Shown: positions 1 to 13,437, counted from the stretch's first letter. The stretch: DNA of 64,000 nt from Anas platyrhynchos (GCF_047663525.1 NC_092590.1:10498001-10562000); one strand, 5' to 3'. Made by a program: numbers and translations. Notes: a model not told the origin generated them from the sequence alone.

Positions 1-505
1 GGACGGCTCATCTACCGGCTGCCTGCCTGTAGCTAAACTGCCATGGCCTGCACTAGGCAGAAAGCTCTTTCTAGAAAGCCTGTGGTGACCTAGGCTGAGT
101 GCCTGCTCAAAAATGCGGCAGTTCAGGTCTCTGGGTGCAGGGAGTGCCTGAGGCTGTTGCTGCCATCTGAGGGTGGCAGAGACACCGTATGTGAGGTGCA
201 AGCAGGGGGATGGCCTGCTCAGCCTGGTGGCAGAGCTCCAGGACGAGGTGTAGAGATTAAGGGCTATCAGGGAGTGTGAGCAGGAGATAGACTGGTGGAG
301 CAACTCCCTGCCAGGCCTGAAAGAAAGGCATCAGGGTGAGACACCCCAGACAGTGGAGGACCCCCTGCCCTGTCACTGTTGGGTAGAGGGAGGGGACCTA
401 GGAGATGAGGAGGAATGGAAACAGGTCAGCATTGCAGGGAACCCCCCTCCCTAACAGACTCGCCTTCCCAGGTGCCCTTACACAACAGGTTTGAGGCCTT
501 GGAGT
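1..505 (+). mobile_element. CR1 LINE fragment, ORF1-region relic
   Basis: The sequence matches my memory of the avian CR1 ORF1 region. A stretch reads as SLVAELQDEV and then hits a TAG. It is followed by DNA coding for a segment like RECEQEIDWW, then by 'gaggaggaatggaaacaggtc' and 'cttacacaacaggtttgaggcc', in the order seen in CR1 ORF1. In-frame stops show it is dead. The left end is cut by the window. The right end fades near position 505, so only ORF1 remains. That is unusual, because most CR1 copies are 5'-truncated and keep the 3' end. It therefore looks like a remnant of a longer insertion broken by deletion, or the rest lies beyond recognition. Family assignment is from memory of CR1 consensus sequence, not an alignment. 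Confidence 0.7.
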
Positions 506-3500
506 TTGAGAGACTTGTTGTCTGTCCTTGATGAATAGGGAACTGTTAATCCCTCAAACAGGGAGGTGCTAATTATTGTGTTGTTGCAGCTGTGGGTGAA
601 TATTTCAAGCTGTAGGCAAACAGACTATCACCTGATGCCTTCTGCTCTCAGGACTGTTTACAGGGTCCACACAGATTGCTACAGCATGGACCCCTTCCCT
701 GTGGTTAAAATAAAAATACAAAATACAAATGAGACAGAAGAGGGGTGTGCTGGGTTGTTTTTGGCAAGCCAGAAGGTAGCTGAGCCCTCAGGGGGGCTCT
801 GTCTTGCAAATTTGGCTGGCCAAGCTCTCCAGGTGACTTCCTTGAGCCCATCTTCCTGACTTGGCTCAGAGTAGCTGTGTCTGATCTTGAGTCAAGGATA
901 AGGATTTTATATTTATCACTAAAACAAAATATTGAGGTGTGCTTTCTGCCCAGTTGGTCGCCCGGACCCTCTGTGCTTCAGCTCTGTGCTTCAAGTGCCC
1001 CCAGAGGAGGCACTAGCACTGGTAGGGGAAACCTCCCAGGGCTGGGAGATGCCTCCATGCAGGGAGAGGTCCCCTCTCACACGGGCTTTGCAGCAAAGCA
1101 TCAGCTGAAGAGGGGCTTGTGGGAAGAGCTCGATGGGGCCAAGGATATCCCCAGGTTATTCAGGGCTTAAATAAAAGAAGCCCCCCCTGGACCAGCCCCA
1201 AATAAGAAGCAGTAGCTGGCTGGTGGGGGCTTTTCTCAACCTCCTTTTCAGCAGGGTTGTGTCTTAGGCAAACACTTTTGTGTGGTCACACAGCTTGGGG
1301 GAAGTGTAGAGATGGAGTTGAGAGGTGGGATTAATCCCAAGACCTGGCCCTCGTCACGCTGCACTTGCCTCTTCTGCCTCCTCCATTTGGCTGGCGAAGG
1401 CCTAGTGCAGTAACCAGAGACATATCTGAGGATTAATTAATTTAATTTACATTAATTTAATCCAACTTCTGAGACGGAGCCCCAGAGACTGCTTGCAGCG
1501 CTTGTGCTAAGCGTGGAGTCGGCACCAGCGGCCGGTGGGTGAGGGGAGAAGTGCTCCTGGCATAGTGTCTGCAGGATGCTGCCTGCTCCTCCTGCAGGGA
1601 GCAGAGCCAGCCCCTCACAAGGCTTTTGTGGCTAATGGCTTCTTTTCTCCCTCTGCCCAGTAGCTCCAGGGGTTGTAGCCTGTGCCTTGAGTGAGGTGTA
1701 CAAGAGCTTGGCCGCACACAGTAGCTTCAGGATCTGGGGCACCTTCGGAATGATCTGGTGCATGTTTCTGCCTCTGAATCCACACCAGCTGCAAAGAGTG
1801 TGCTTGGGCAGGGGCCTGCTGCCTTCAATTCATCCCTTTGGTTCACCACAGCAGCATTTCCTTGTGTGATCTCATGTCAGCTTGCCCCCCTGCCCGTGGT
1901 TTCTGCAGCCCCCATCATGGCCCAGAGGCCCAGACCCGGCCGCAGGCCTGCACCTCAGAGGCCTGTGTCACCTCTCCCACATGGACAGGTGGAGCAGGAA
2001 GTCAAAGTTCAAAGAGTGAAATAGGAAGAGGCAGAAAAGTTTGGCCTGTGTTTGAAAGTGAAGCTAATATTCTTATTCAGTGTCCAGCTGGAAGTATTGT
2101 ATCATTACTCCATAGTCAGCCTTTGCTTCTTTCAGAGGAAAAGGTGTTAACCCAGAGAAATGGGAGCAGGTGCTTGGATTTTCAGCTGGAGGGGCTCGGA
2201 ATTTACATTCCTCTGATCTTTGCACAGGCAAAGGTCTGCTCTTTTCCACAGAAAATCTCAGAGTCTTGAAAATACTGGCATTTATTGTCATTAACTTTGT
2301 TACTAATTACTTAAATAAACCCCAAATCTCTTCTCCTGCTGTCTTCCTTCTCCACCTCCCCACTCGGGTCCAGCAGGCCTCGCCATGCAGGACAGCTGTG
2401 TGCACACCTCCTGCTATGAGTGTAGTTGCAATGCCCTGATTAGACACCAAAATGAAGGCAAACAAGGCTGAGCAGTGCCAAAATATCCTACATGCAAGGC
2501 ATCTACTGTTCTCTACCCTGTTTCTTAATCTGTTTCTTAATCCAGGATGTGGGTGATGCACTGAAATTACAGGAGCAGCAGGCAGCTCTGCCCCCAATAC
2601 CTCAAGGTACTCTAAATTAATGCTGATAAAGCTGGCAGCCTCTGCTAATCCCCAACTAAATGCATGAAAACTGATTAATAAAACAAAGCTTCAAGCTCCA
2701 GCAGCTCCTGCATTCAGGTCACTGACCCCATTTTAAATAACCAGCTTTTGTGCTCGTACATGGCTCCTGCTCCCAGGGTGGAGAGGCAGAAGGGATGAGC
2801 AGGGCCATGCTCTCCAGCATGGCCTGGCTTGGCTTGGTTTCTCCCAGGCTCTTCTCCCCTGGACAGAAAATATTTCCCATTACATAGTCTTTTAACTAAA
2901 TCTTCCACTTATGTCCTATTAAATGCTTCCTGATGTTTTGTACTAATGGTCTCATTATTTAGCAGTGACAAAAGAATATATTTTGTTTCCAGGAGAGCCA
3001 AAGCCTTATTTTCTAACCATGTTTACCTCACTTGGGAGTTTATTCTAAATGTGGTGCTATTAAGACTGCATAAATTTAAGCCAGGTGTGGTCTATGGCAT
3101 GCTTAAAATGTATATCTAATTTGTTTATACTAGTGTATTGGGCAGGAGGTAAAAAGCGTATTACTTCTGGACACAAACAGAGGGCTTAGCTGTATCTAGT
3201 GCAGCTGAAGTTAATGAAACATTTCAGCCCGAGGGGCAGGGACCTCTGCCCGAAGGAGCTGCCCTGCCTGCGTTAACGCCTTCAGCGTGACGGGTGTGAG
3301 GAGCAGCTGGGTTAGAAGAACCGGCTGCAGGTCTGCCGTGTGGTGCATCCATCCCACGGCCTGCAGAGCGGCCCCGGTGCTTGAGCACTTGGCTGGGATT
3401 AAGCCGCCAGGAATTCGGAGATCCCACTGACTTCAGCGCTGGGATTTGCCTTTATCCTTTTAAGAGGGCTGTTATTACTGTCATGCTCTTCGCCAGGATG

Positions 3501-4247
3501 GATTTGGTCAGAAGATTGCAGGCTGCCTTCCCGCCCCAAACAGTTCGTGTTTGCTGCCCATAAGCGGGCACCCTCTGTGCACCCCTTGGCTCCCCCTCGG
3601 GACTGGCCAGAGCTGGCGAGCAAACGGGGCACGGAGAGCCCTCCAAGGGTTAAATGCAGATGTTTGCTGGCCAGAGCTTAAGGCCCAAGCTTGCCTGCAT
3701 AGCCGTAGTCTCAGCAGAGATGCCCTGCCTTCTAGAAACATTTGAAGGCATTGCGTTATTCCTGAGCATGGGAATTCACAGGCGTTTTCATTAGCCTTCA
3801 TGAGGAGCTGTAAGCTGCAATTTGGATTCTGTGCAAAACCCTCTGAGCACAAAGCCTTGTGCCAAGGGCTAATGTTCGCTCCTGCTGCAGACTGAAGGGT
3901 ACGTTTGCAAGCAACAAAGGAGGAGAAGGCATTCATCTCCTGCGTGGTTTATAGATGCCACTTAGCATCCCAGTCTCTGACTTCCAAGAGCATTCTTGCT
4001 TCACTGCAAAGCCTGTGACAGAAAATTGGATTTCTCTGAAGTATGAGGTGTTCAAAACACTCATTGCTTCTGTCTCACTTGAAAAACATCTCCCTCTCAG
4101 CCCCGAGATATATTAATATCCTTCCCCTGTCACTTCTCCCAAGTTCAGCTACAATAGGAATGAAATTCAGTGGAAGCTGCAAGCACCAGACCATCCTTGT
4201 CAAGAGATGGCAACAAATTTTTATGGAGCAAGTTGTATTTAATCAGC
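506..4247. other. Unique sequence, no gene recognised
   Basis: Open frames here are at most about 140 codons, overlap on both strands and resemble nothing I know. A perfect 2 x 12-bp tandem duplication (tgtttcttaatc) sits at 2519-2542. GC is moderate, and somewhat higher with scattered CpGs at about 3210-3620. No splice-flanked exon stands out. Confidence 0.5.
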
Positions 4248-4274
4248 TTTTTTTTTTTTTTTTTTTTTTTTTTT
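4248..4274. repeat. Poly(T) run, 27 bp
   Basis: An uninterrupted run of 27 T. It could be an A-tail on the minus strand, but I see no recognisable retroposed body immediately upstream on that strand. Confidence 0.95.
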
Positions 4275-6904
4275 GGGAGAATCACAGGTGGTTTTCTTTC
4301 CCCCCTCTTCTCTCTCTAAAGTGAAATTAAGTTCATTTCAGAAGTGAACGAACCCTCTGTGTTTGCTTAGTTTAGTGCTGACGGGGCAAGTTGAGCTAGG
4401 GTTGGACCGTGCTGGTCCTCACCTTGAACACAGAAAATGGAGAGCCCGGCAGAGCACAGGTGGCTGTGATGGAGCCGTGGTGCATCTCACGGTGCTCTGT
4501 CAGAAGCAAAATCTAAATTAAGCTGGAGGAGTTGGTGGGTCTCTCTAGCTGAGGAGACGAGCAGGAAGACTTGACTCTAGGAGGAGCACAGCCGGGAGGG
4601 CACTGCGGAGTGACTGTAGGATTTGCCAGACGTTCCTTTTTTAAAGCTGCAAAATTTGAAAATCAAATTAATAGGCTCCTTGAGTCATCCTGTGAAACCT
4701 GTAGCAAGCTGTGAAATTTTACTCAACGTATAAACTTCTGTGCTTGTTGTTTGGGCTATTTTTCCCCCTACAGAGAGGGGAAAAGAGAGAAAAGTGAAGG
4801 TCATCTCACAAAACTGGCACCTGAACTGAGGGAGGCATCAACATGGAATAACTCCTGTGCACACATGGATCTGCTGAGAAAACTGGGGTGGTGACACAAG
4901 GGGATCTGGGTAAAGAAAAACGATCTGATTCATTAGTGTTTTGTCGCTGTTTTATGCTGTTTTAGCTCATATCCTCACAGTAATATTTGAACTCTTTTAT
5001 AAGATCAAAATTTTGAGTTTCATATACCATAAACCATTTTAAAATTTTTGCTAGAATGGGGAAGAAAAAATGGTGCATGGAGCTGAGTCCTTGTGAAGGA
5101 TCTTTGTATGTTTTCTTGGGATGCAGAAACAGAGACTGGGAGTAGCCCCCATTCCTTCCATCCTTTTTGTCTCTATGTTCCCCCTTGTTTCAGAGAATCA
5201 GGACTACCTGAGGGTCACTAAAGCCTTCTTGTTTAGAGCTCTTACAACCCACAAGACTCCTTTTGCCATTTCTTCCCTTCTCCCGGGCCCTTCTTCCACT
5301 TTAAATTCCCTGCCTGCCAGGAGATACCTCATGTTTTTCAGCAAGGCTTTGCTTTGGGCTAGCACTGACAGCAAGCCTGTGATATTCAAAACCTCCCAAG
5401 GGGCCTGGATGTTATTTCGTGGGGAGTCTCTATTACTCAGGATCTATAACAGCCCAGCCCAAGACCTACATATTTTATTATTATTATTATTATTTATTTA
5501 TTTATAGGAAATGAAACGATTTTCTGGTGCTGTGTGAAGCTCAGGCAGGTGGGGAAATGGGGCTGGGACTTGCTTGCCATGCAGGGTGCGTGTAACCCTG
5601 CAACCCTGGTGTCCACGTGGCAAACCAGTAGCCATCCCCTCGAGGCTGAAGCTGAACAAGCATTCAGCAACTTTAGTGAGTATTCGAAACTCTTGGACCA
5701 GCTGAATTAATGTGGTATTTCAACCTTCCCTCCCCCCTCAAGCTCATGCATGCGGTTTCTGGTACTCGTTGTGCCCTGTGCTGATGGAACACAGCAAGCA
5801 GGCAAAGCATCACGCCGTGACAAGGTCACAGAAAGCCAAGGTGAGCCCCACGCTTTTACATAAGTGAAATTCAAATTTAGTTTAAAAAATAAAAATAAAA
5901 AAGGGCCAGGGTTGGAGAATACTTCTGTTCTTTTTCTCTGTCTTGTTTGTCTCACTATACTCATTATTCTGCTTTCCTACATGACATCTGTAGGAGTCCA
6001 GCTCCTATCCCAGGGGCACAGCAAATCTTTCCTGGCATGATACAGAAACACTGTTGGAGGACTCTTTAAGCCAGATGGAATTGGTTCAGTTTGAAATAAG
6101 TCTGAGGAATAACGCTGTTCGGTTAGCATTAAAAACAAAAACGAAACAAAACCCAAAACTTTTGTCCTTTGCTATCAATAGCTCTGTCCCTTTCTCAAAT
6201 ACCACTGCAGGATTTCCATGCTGTATGCAAGGCTCTCCCTTACACATGGGGAAAATTAAATTCTTCTAGTAAGAAGTGTATTTTATTCCACTTGTGTCCT
6301 CAGACTTACTCTAAGAATGAATGTCGTGAACAGTGTATGCTGTGGGGTTCAAGGGGTCAGTCTGAAATGCCACACAGGTGCAGGTAATTGGGTCCAGGGT
6401 TAAAGGAGTGTCCGCCCCTGATGCTCACTCCTTCCTGAGCTCCCTTCGTGTCCCACCGGGGCTAGAATTAGAAGGGTTCCTTGCTTAGCTGAAGAACATG
6501 CAGCCCATGGCTACAGCGTTCCAGCTAAAGTTTTACCCAAACCAGTGGCATAGTGCAAAACAACTGATCAGTGGTTTGCATCACATCAGGACTGTGAACC
6601 CAAGTGGCCAAAACTTGCTCACACAGCTTGTTTTGCTGCTTTTCCTGGGAGAAAAATAATTTTCGATAGGGTGGCAGCTGGGGGAGGGAATACCTCGAAG
6701 CCTTGCATCTACATCACTGAGCCTTCGGCTTTAATCAGTCCTCCAAGGGGCTGAGACGAAAGTTAAAACAGCTGGAGCCACAGTTCCGGTGGTATTCCTG
6801 AAGGTAATTAAGCTCTCATTTGCAGGATTTGAAAAGTGCCTAACTATATCCTCTGATAATTTCAAAAATTTGGCCATGGTGTCCATTGCAGATGAAGGAA
6901 AACC
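4275..6904. other. Unique sequence, no gene recognised
   Basis: The longest forward frame (5121-5507, 128 codons) ends inside the ATT/ATTT microsatellite and has no domain I recognise. It is overlapped by a minus-strand frame. No strong paired splice sites were seen. Confidence 0.5.
5473..5506. repeat. ATT/ATTT microsatellite
   Basis: A run of TTA units passes into ATTT units over about 34 bp. Confidence 0.9.
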
Positions 6905-6929
6905 TTTTTTTTTTTTTTTTTTTTTTTTT
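6905..6929. repeat. Poly(T) run, 25 bp
   Basis: An uninterrupted run of 25 T followed by four C. No retrogene body was recognised beside it. Confidence 0.95.
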
Positions 6930-9900
6930 CCCCAAACCCAGCTGGTCCTAAAATGAGAACAACCCCCATGACAAGTTTGCATTTGAGGGGAAAAAAAAGA
7001 AATGCATAATTCAATTATTGCAGGAAAATACAGTCTTGGCATCACTTTCCTGTGGGAAACAGCACCTGAAAGGCCCCAGAGATGCTTTTGTGCAGAAAGA
7101 TGCTGCCATAGCGATGAACAATGGCTTGTAGGGAAACAAGTCTGAGAGACAAGGCTTCAAATTACCCTGCATCTTATGCGAAGGAAAACAAAAAGTAGCC
7201 TCAGGTATTTCTGAAAAGAAAAAAAAAAAAGAAAGGAAATATAGCGATAGGGAAGGTGGGAGTTGGAGATGAGGGCTATGAAATGCACTTATTTCAATCT
7301 TGTGAAGTACCATAGCATATCAAAACACTTCATTGAAAATCAGGAGAGATGGATTTTGACACAAATGTGTCTTCTGAATCATCCAGATGCACTTCTCCCT
7401 GCCGACATTATTCATAGGTGAACTTTGAGAAGTGCTGGCCTCATCAAAATGGAAAACCAGATCACTCCTTCCCAGCTCCAGACAAGCTGAGCTCTGAAGC
7501 AAAATATATGCTTAGATGCAGGAATATGAACTTTGATGAACTTATAGGACTGGATGGACCTCCAGAGACCAGCTACTGATTTTTTTTTTTTTCTGTGTGG
7601 CTCTACAAGGAAAATGTGATTTTGTGTTACTGAAATATAATAAATCTCTTTGTGTTTCACGCAGGCCCTGGCTTTACCAGCTACTATTGCAGAAATAACT
7701 AGAGTGCTTGTAGCTGAGAATTTAAATGGAAGATGAGTTGTAACCATTCAGCAAACTCAGCTTTTCTTTCATGCAGCGTATGAGATATAGCTAGAACAGA
7801 GGCAGAGCTCTCTTCTAATCTCACCAGGAGTCACGTTTTAACCTGGAAAACCAAGTTATTCCCAACACACTAACTGTGCAGTTTCTGGTGGTGTCAGGCC
7901 AGGCTTTCAGCTTCTTAATTTTCTCCTTCTGTTTTCCAAATGGGAATCTTCTGTGGAGCTACAACCGAATGTGACCTACACCAAAAGTGATCAAAATGCT
8001 GCTGTGCTGCTCCAGTGGCGGAGAGGATTGAGGGAGGGAACTGAGGAGATGGAGATCAAATCATCAGGAGCTTCAACACCATCTAAAGCTACCCTGGCCT
8101 AAGGGGACAGCCACCTAGATGAAAGGTACTGTATCTTCACCTCTCTGTATTACATTGTGATGTTGCAAGGTTTGTGTCTATTTGTCTGCATTTATAACAA
8201 CAATTTTCTGTTGTTTTGTTGGTTTTTTTTTTGGATGTGTCTGTGGAAGGATTATAATAGAGAAAAATGAGGAAATATAGGATTATGTTTTGAGCTCAGT
8301 CCTCAAATCAACAAAGGAATAAATCTGAAAATGATTCAGCTAGATTGTCAGCCTGCAAAATAACCTATTTTACCATGAAAATGCTGCACAGCATTCCCTG
8401 AATATATACATTTGATTCAACATCCACAAAATCGCGCTCTGATCTGGTACAGGAAAGGGTTTTATGACTCTCTTTTCTCCGATGTCCATGTCTGGAGTGG
8501 ACCCGCAGGTACCTAACGTGTAGGTGAACAACCATCTTCCTGGGCTATCTGCTCAGTGGGTTCATTCTTACCTCTGGTGTGGCTCTATGGTGCACCCCAT
8601 CCCCGTCAGACCCGGACCCTAAATCTAAAATTCAGAAAGCTTTAGAGCCTTTCACCAAATCTACAGAAAATCCGTGTTCGTTGCCGGTAGCGTAGGACCT
8701 CTGTTCCTTCAAAACCACAGCTAGCAGCAATGCACCAGGGCCCCTGCCTCTGCTGACACTCTTGGTAAAGAAGAAAAAGAAAAAAAAAAACATTTCTCTG
8801 TTGACATCAGTGCAGCAAGGAGTGGGCCCAGCTTTATTCACACCCACACAACATGCTTAATTAGAAACTATTTTCCTCCAAGAGCAGACACTTGAATTCT
8901 CTGAGATGTTGCACAGAGCTTCGAGGGGGAGGTACCAAGGGCTGGGGGTGCTGCAGCTAGGAGGAGGCAGATAGCTGTTGGAGAAGAAATTAGGGCCTCG
9001 GCTCAGGGTAATTTTGTAATGATCCATAATCAAAGGCTATTTGAACGTTCTTCGGATACTTTCAGAAGCGTTTTCCATCACTTTCAAGATGGATTTGTCT
9101 TTAAATCTATTTTCTCCCCAGAGGTAGCAGGGGCCTGAATTTCCCTGCATAAGGCAAGCTACCTGAACGATGAGGAGGAGCCATCTTGTGCTGAAAGTCA
9201 CTTTTCCTCTTGATTTCTCTTTTTTTAGCCCGTCATGAACATTTTCCATCAAGTGCTTTCAGCCCTGTTCCCGGGGAAATGGGCATAGTTGTTTATTAGT
9301 ATTATAAAGAACAGGTTTATGCCCGACTGAATTAGCAGAGCCTGCGTCCACAGCCTCCTTACAGCTCGGCCATCAGGATTTATGGAGGAGGCATTAACCA
9401 CTTGCCTTGTATGTACAGTCGCACGAAATTACTGCAGATCACAGCCCATGTGTGACAGCTTAATGGCAGTGCTAAACTGCAGTTAAAGGCAGAGACTTCA
9501 CAAGAGCTGTCCTAATTCATACCCTAATTGCGTGCCGGGAGGTTTGTGCCTCTAAGTGCTGTCATGGCTCGCATGAAGGCGAGCAGCTGAGTGTCCCAGC
9601 GTGTCCATCCCAGCTCTTGGAGCACGTGTGGGGTGAGGAAACCTGACCCAGTGCAAGCACTGTGCCTTGTTTAAGGTGTGAGAAGGCCTTGCTGGGACCT
9701 GGTATAACACTTTAAGCCTTCTTATTAGACTCGTTGAAGCACATAAACTCAGGCACGTGTGCATACAGACCCCCAGCAATTTCTGAAGGTGTGTGCTAGG
9801 TGTGGTGGGAGAAGCTGGTGGCTGGGAGTTGCCTAAGGGCAGCAGTGGGGAATCCGCAGCGATAATGAAGAGAGGGAGCTGTGCGGAGGCTCCCCGAAGC

Positions 9901-11564
9901 GCTCGAGTGCCCGCTGCTTTATTGGAGCCCAGCGCAGTCCTTCCTTCTGCTGCTTAATCCATTTTGATTACTCGATAGCTGACTAAAATTGAGTAAAGCT
10001 GTCACTACCGGCAGTGAAGATTAAGATGTGCTGTGCTACTCGTGGTTATTTTCGTTTCAATTTGGAGGATAATGCAGTGCCTCGGCACGCTGGGGCTATG
10101 CCTAAACCACAGCCTCCCCTTCCCATCTGCCTGTCCCTTGGCTTCACCTGGCCGAGCAGGTGAAATGATGAAAACATTTGGATTTTTGTATTAGAATGTG
10201 CATTTTAAAGTTACTTTAGTAAAGCGTACTGGCATACTGAAGTTTCTTTTTGCAAAGAATTCAGAGTTTTGCTCAAGCGTGACTGTACGCATTGATGATT
10301 AGTTCAAGATACGGAAAAAAAGATACAGTTTGCAGAACGTAGTATCTGTGGTTAATTACAGGCGTGTTTTTTTTTCAGGGAAGGCTATTTTTTTTCCATT
10401 ACAGCTTTGATGCTCCTATAGTGTGCTTCTTTTCTCAGTAGTTCTCAAGCTAACATGTCCAATTAAAATAAATAAATACATAAAAACATTCCCAATTTTA
10501 CTGAACCCTTAATTGCTATACCTGAGCATATTAAAGGGCACAGTATCTGCAGTAGTTTTTTACTTTCAGCAGAGGAAAACCTGAGTAATTCAGGTAACGT
10601 TCAACTTCATACGCATCAGTTGATGGGATGCATACTAAATGCATTTTGCAGTATGGAGAATGTACATCCTATCTTATAAGGCAAGTTCCTATATGTTTTA
10701 CAAAGACAAACTCACTTCCAGGGGGATGACTCCTAAATGAGGAGAGATTATTTAGTAGTATCTTGTGTCTGAAACCTGACCAGCGTACGAGCCTAGCGCT
10801 GGATTTCTGGCCTGCTTTATTTTTTTCTTTTTGCTTGGCTGAGGGTTGTTCTCTTCCTCCTGACTACTTGTTAGGCTTTATTTTTTTCTGTTGTGCTTTT
10901 GTGTAACTACTGAGGAAGGGCACTGTGAGTCCATTGTAGGGTTTCTGGCACGAAGGGAAGCTGAACATGACTGCAGCTTTAATATGCTATCATATTATAA
11001 TGAGGGTTTTGTAATTGGGAGCCTATTACAGAGAGATTTTTCAAGATACAGCTAAAAACGTCCAGGTTGCAAAGAAGCTTCAAACCAGAGTTAAGGCAGT
11101 CTGCTGGAATTGTACTTGGGATAGCATTAACTTCATGGTGACGTCTTTTGGCTTGTGCCTCTTTGAAAAAGGCTGAACCATCAACCCCGTTGCAAGAGTC
11201 TGGGGAAATCCAGGCCTGCGTTCCCATCAGAGACATGCATCCACTTCCAAGCTACCCCACAGCCAAGACCAACAGGGCCTTTTTATTTTGGGGAACCATA
11301 TAATAAAGGCTGTAGTAGTCGATGTGCTGTAGGAGTGAGTTGTGCCCCTGCGGTGGCAGCCTGTGATTAGGAGGAGCCGGGTTTCCTCCTCGGACAAGGA
11401 GAGAGCAGAAGGAAGCCGTGCTTCTCACACAGTGTGATCAGGTTACTGGCTGTGCAGCACATCCAGGGCTAAGCAACCACTCCTGCTGATGCTGCAGTCC
11501 CAGCAGCAACCCAGAATGAAACCCCAGCCAGCAATCAATGCATGAATCAATGTAGCTAATTTTC

Positions 11565-11566
<2 letters not shown>
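6930..11566. other. Unique sequence, no gene recognised
   Basis: Only short overlapping open frames occur. Two A-rich stretches lie at about 7215-7235 and 8770-8790. The part at about 9290-10060 has low redundancy and many TAAT-type motifs, for instance near the TTAATCC at about 9954, and resembles vertebrate conserved noncoding sequence. I cannot test conservation from one sequence. No transcript structure is supported. Confidence 0.45.

Positions 11567-11615
<49 letters not shown>
11567..11615. repeat. (ATT)n microsatellite, about 16 units
   Basis: An uninterrupted trinucleotide array of 49 bp. On the minus strand it reads as AAT, giving an artefactual poly-asparagine open frame that is not a gene. 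Confidence 0.97.
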
Positions 11616-12487
11616 GCAATGAAAACAAATAAGCGGATGCCAGGAAGAGCTGCTTGATCCAAGGGCTACACTTTCTTCCTCCTGATAAAGATAACAGTGG
11701 CTCCCCCCTTTTTTGAAGTAGTTATTGAGTAGCTCAGTGGGATGCTCTGAATAGTGCTCGCAGGGAATTTATTCTACTGGAAAACTTACTATTCCTAAAG
11801 ACTGGAAGTGCAGCATTAAAAAATCACTAAACCAGCACCAGTTACCCAAGACAATGGGAGCAGCCAGGTGTTCCCCTCTGTTCCTGATGAGCAAATTCAT
11901 GCAGAGAAGTTAAAGGGCCTGCCTAATGTGCCTTCTGTGGGGAGCAAAGCTTTGTGGGCCACTCCACCTTTCCCAGAAATAAGATGCTCTCTAAAGATGC
12001 AATAAACAACGAGAAGTTCCTAATTCCAGTGAGATATGCTTGATTTTGTTCCTGATACTTACCACAAAAGCTCTGATTTAAAGGATTACTGGGAATGTGG
12101 ACAAGGGGGAAAGTCCTGAATACTTCTAAACTGACTCAATGCTTGGTTAAGGCCAACCTGTCAGTTGGATGGGTTGTTATCAACTGAATCTTAAGCTGAT
12201 TTACAGCCTTGGCTCCTCCAGTGCTTCAAGAACTGGAAAAAGCAGCACTTGAAGCTTACTGCTAAAGTTGGCCTGCTGAGTTACTGAACTTTGAGGAAGA
12301 TGGTAACGGGATAAAGGATTGTTTATCTTCTTCTTCATCGAAGATTTATGAAGGTGGCTTTGAAACAGAAGACAAAATTACTAGTGGGAGTTAAAAATAC
12401 AGTCATCCTCAGATAGATTATGAAATTGCAAAATCCAGAGATGGATAACCTGAGTGCAGGTTGGACAGATTCTTGAAATAAATTTTT

Positions 12488-12556
12488 AAAGGGGGAGGGG
12501 GATGTGAGAAGGAAAAGGAAGGGAAGGGAAGAAGAAAGGAAAAGAGGAAAAAAGAG
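12488..12556. repeat. Polypurine tract on + strand
   Basis: About 69 bases of almost pure A and G, broken by two T near 12503-12505. It creates lysine/arginine-rich frames on + and leucine/phenylalanine-rich frames on -, which are not genes. Confidence 0.85.
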
Positions 12557-12755
12557 CATTTTTAGACCGATGGGGGTGCTTCAAAGTAAAATGGCTGAAA
12601 AAAGTAGTGGGAAGAACAAAGGATATGAAAGGAGGATGGCTGTAAAGCTCAGAGAAAAGGGTCCTTTAGGCAACATTTATGTTTGTATATCAGATGAGGA
12701 ATAGAAGATTCATGGGACAAAAATTACTCCTTTTTTTCTGTTTTTCCAAATTCAG

Positions 12756-12872
12756 AAAACACAGATGAACACAGTCATTGTTCCAAGCGAGCTGCAAGGA
12801 ATAGATATCAGCCAAGTGTCTAAGATGAGGAACTCAACAGTTCCATTTCCAGTCCGAGAGAGGAATGAGAAA
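12756..12872 (+). other. Candidate internal exon, 39 codons, phase 0/0
   Basis: A pyrimidine-rich acceptor (T-rich, ending ccaaattcag at 12755) is followed by 117 bases open in one frame only. They end at AA|GTAAGT (donor GT at 12873). The frame reads KTQMNTVIVPSELQGIDISQ and continues 19 more residues to PVRERNEK. I recognise no family. Both boundaries fall between codons, and splicing to the acceptor at 13393 keeps the frame open for 14 more codons to a stop. No upstream exon with a matching phase-0 donor was found in the window, so this could instead be an exon of a noncoding RNA, or chance. The strong donor and acceptor are seen directly; that the gene exists is inferred. Confidence 0.33.
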
Positions 12873-13392
12873 GTAAGTTGGGGGTGCTGTGGGAAAGCAT
12901 TTGTGTTATGTGGTAGTTATCTCTTCCAAGCATGGCTCTAAGGTGGAGTTTTCCATAGGACAACATCCCAGCCATGAGAGTTTCCAATCTATTTTGGTTT
13001 AAGTGGCAGTGAGTTTGTCTGTTGTGGGGGTTTTGAAAATCTCCGTATCAGAAGGTAGATCTGATGAGCAGTGTGTGGATATTCATGCATGCAAATGAGA
13101 GGTTCCTATGTCTTGCATGAGTGTCCCTCCAATTGGCCACTGCCTGATGTGTGGTACACCTCTCCCCTTCTTCAATTTCATATAATTTTGGTTCAAGACC
13201 ACAGAGATGCTGCCAGTGAGGGTTTCACCACAACCAACGTTCCAGCACAAAGGGTCACTTTTGACTCATCATGCAATTTTGATGAAGAAGGCAGTTAGAA
13301 AACTCCCAAGCCCAGCTGTCATTTCAAATGTCATTCTTTCTGAAGGGGGAAAGCTTTTTGGAAAAAGGATTATATTTTTGTTTTACCTACAG

Positions 13393-13437
13393 CCTCTGAA
13401 TGTGTGCGTGCTTCCAGAGATAGATCCCTTCAAATGA
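13393..13437 (+). other. Candidate terminal coding exon (start), pairs with 12756-12872
   Basis: The acceptor 'tttttgttttacctacag' ends at 13392. In phase 0 the following bases read PLNVCVLPEIDPFK and stop at TGA (13435-13437). Joined to the exon above, this gives a 53-residue open C-terminal segment. A weak ATTAAA polyadenylation-type hexamer lies about 200 bases downstream near 13640. The exon's 3' end is not determined. Chance pairing of decent splice sites over 500 bp is common, so confidence is low. Confidence 0.25.

Noticed and set aside
11443..11628. Minus-strand frame with poly-asparagine
   Set aside because: It is only the (ATT)n microsatellite read in frame.
12504..12704. Lys/Arg-rich plus-strand frame
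   Set aside because: Its basic composition comes from the polypurine tract.
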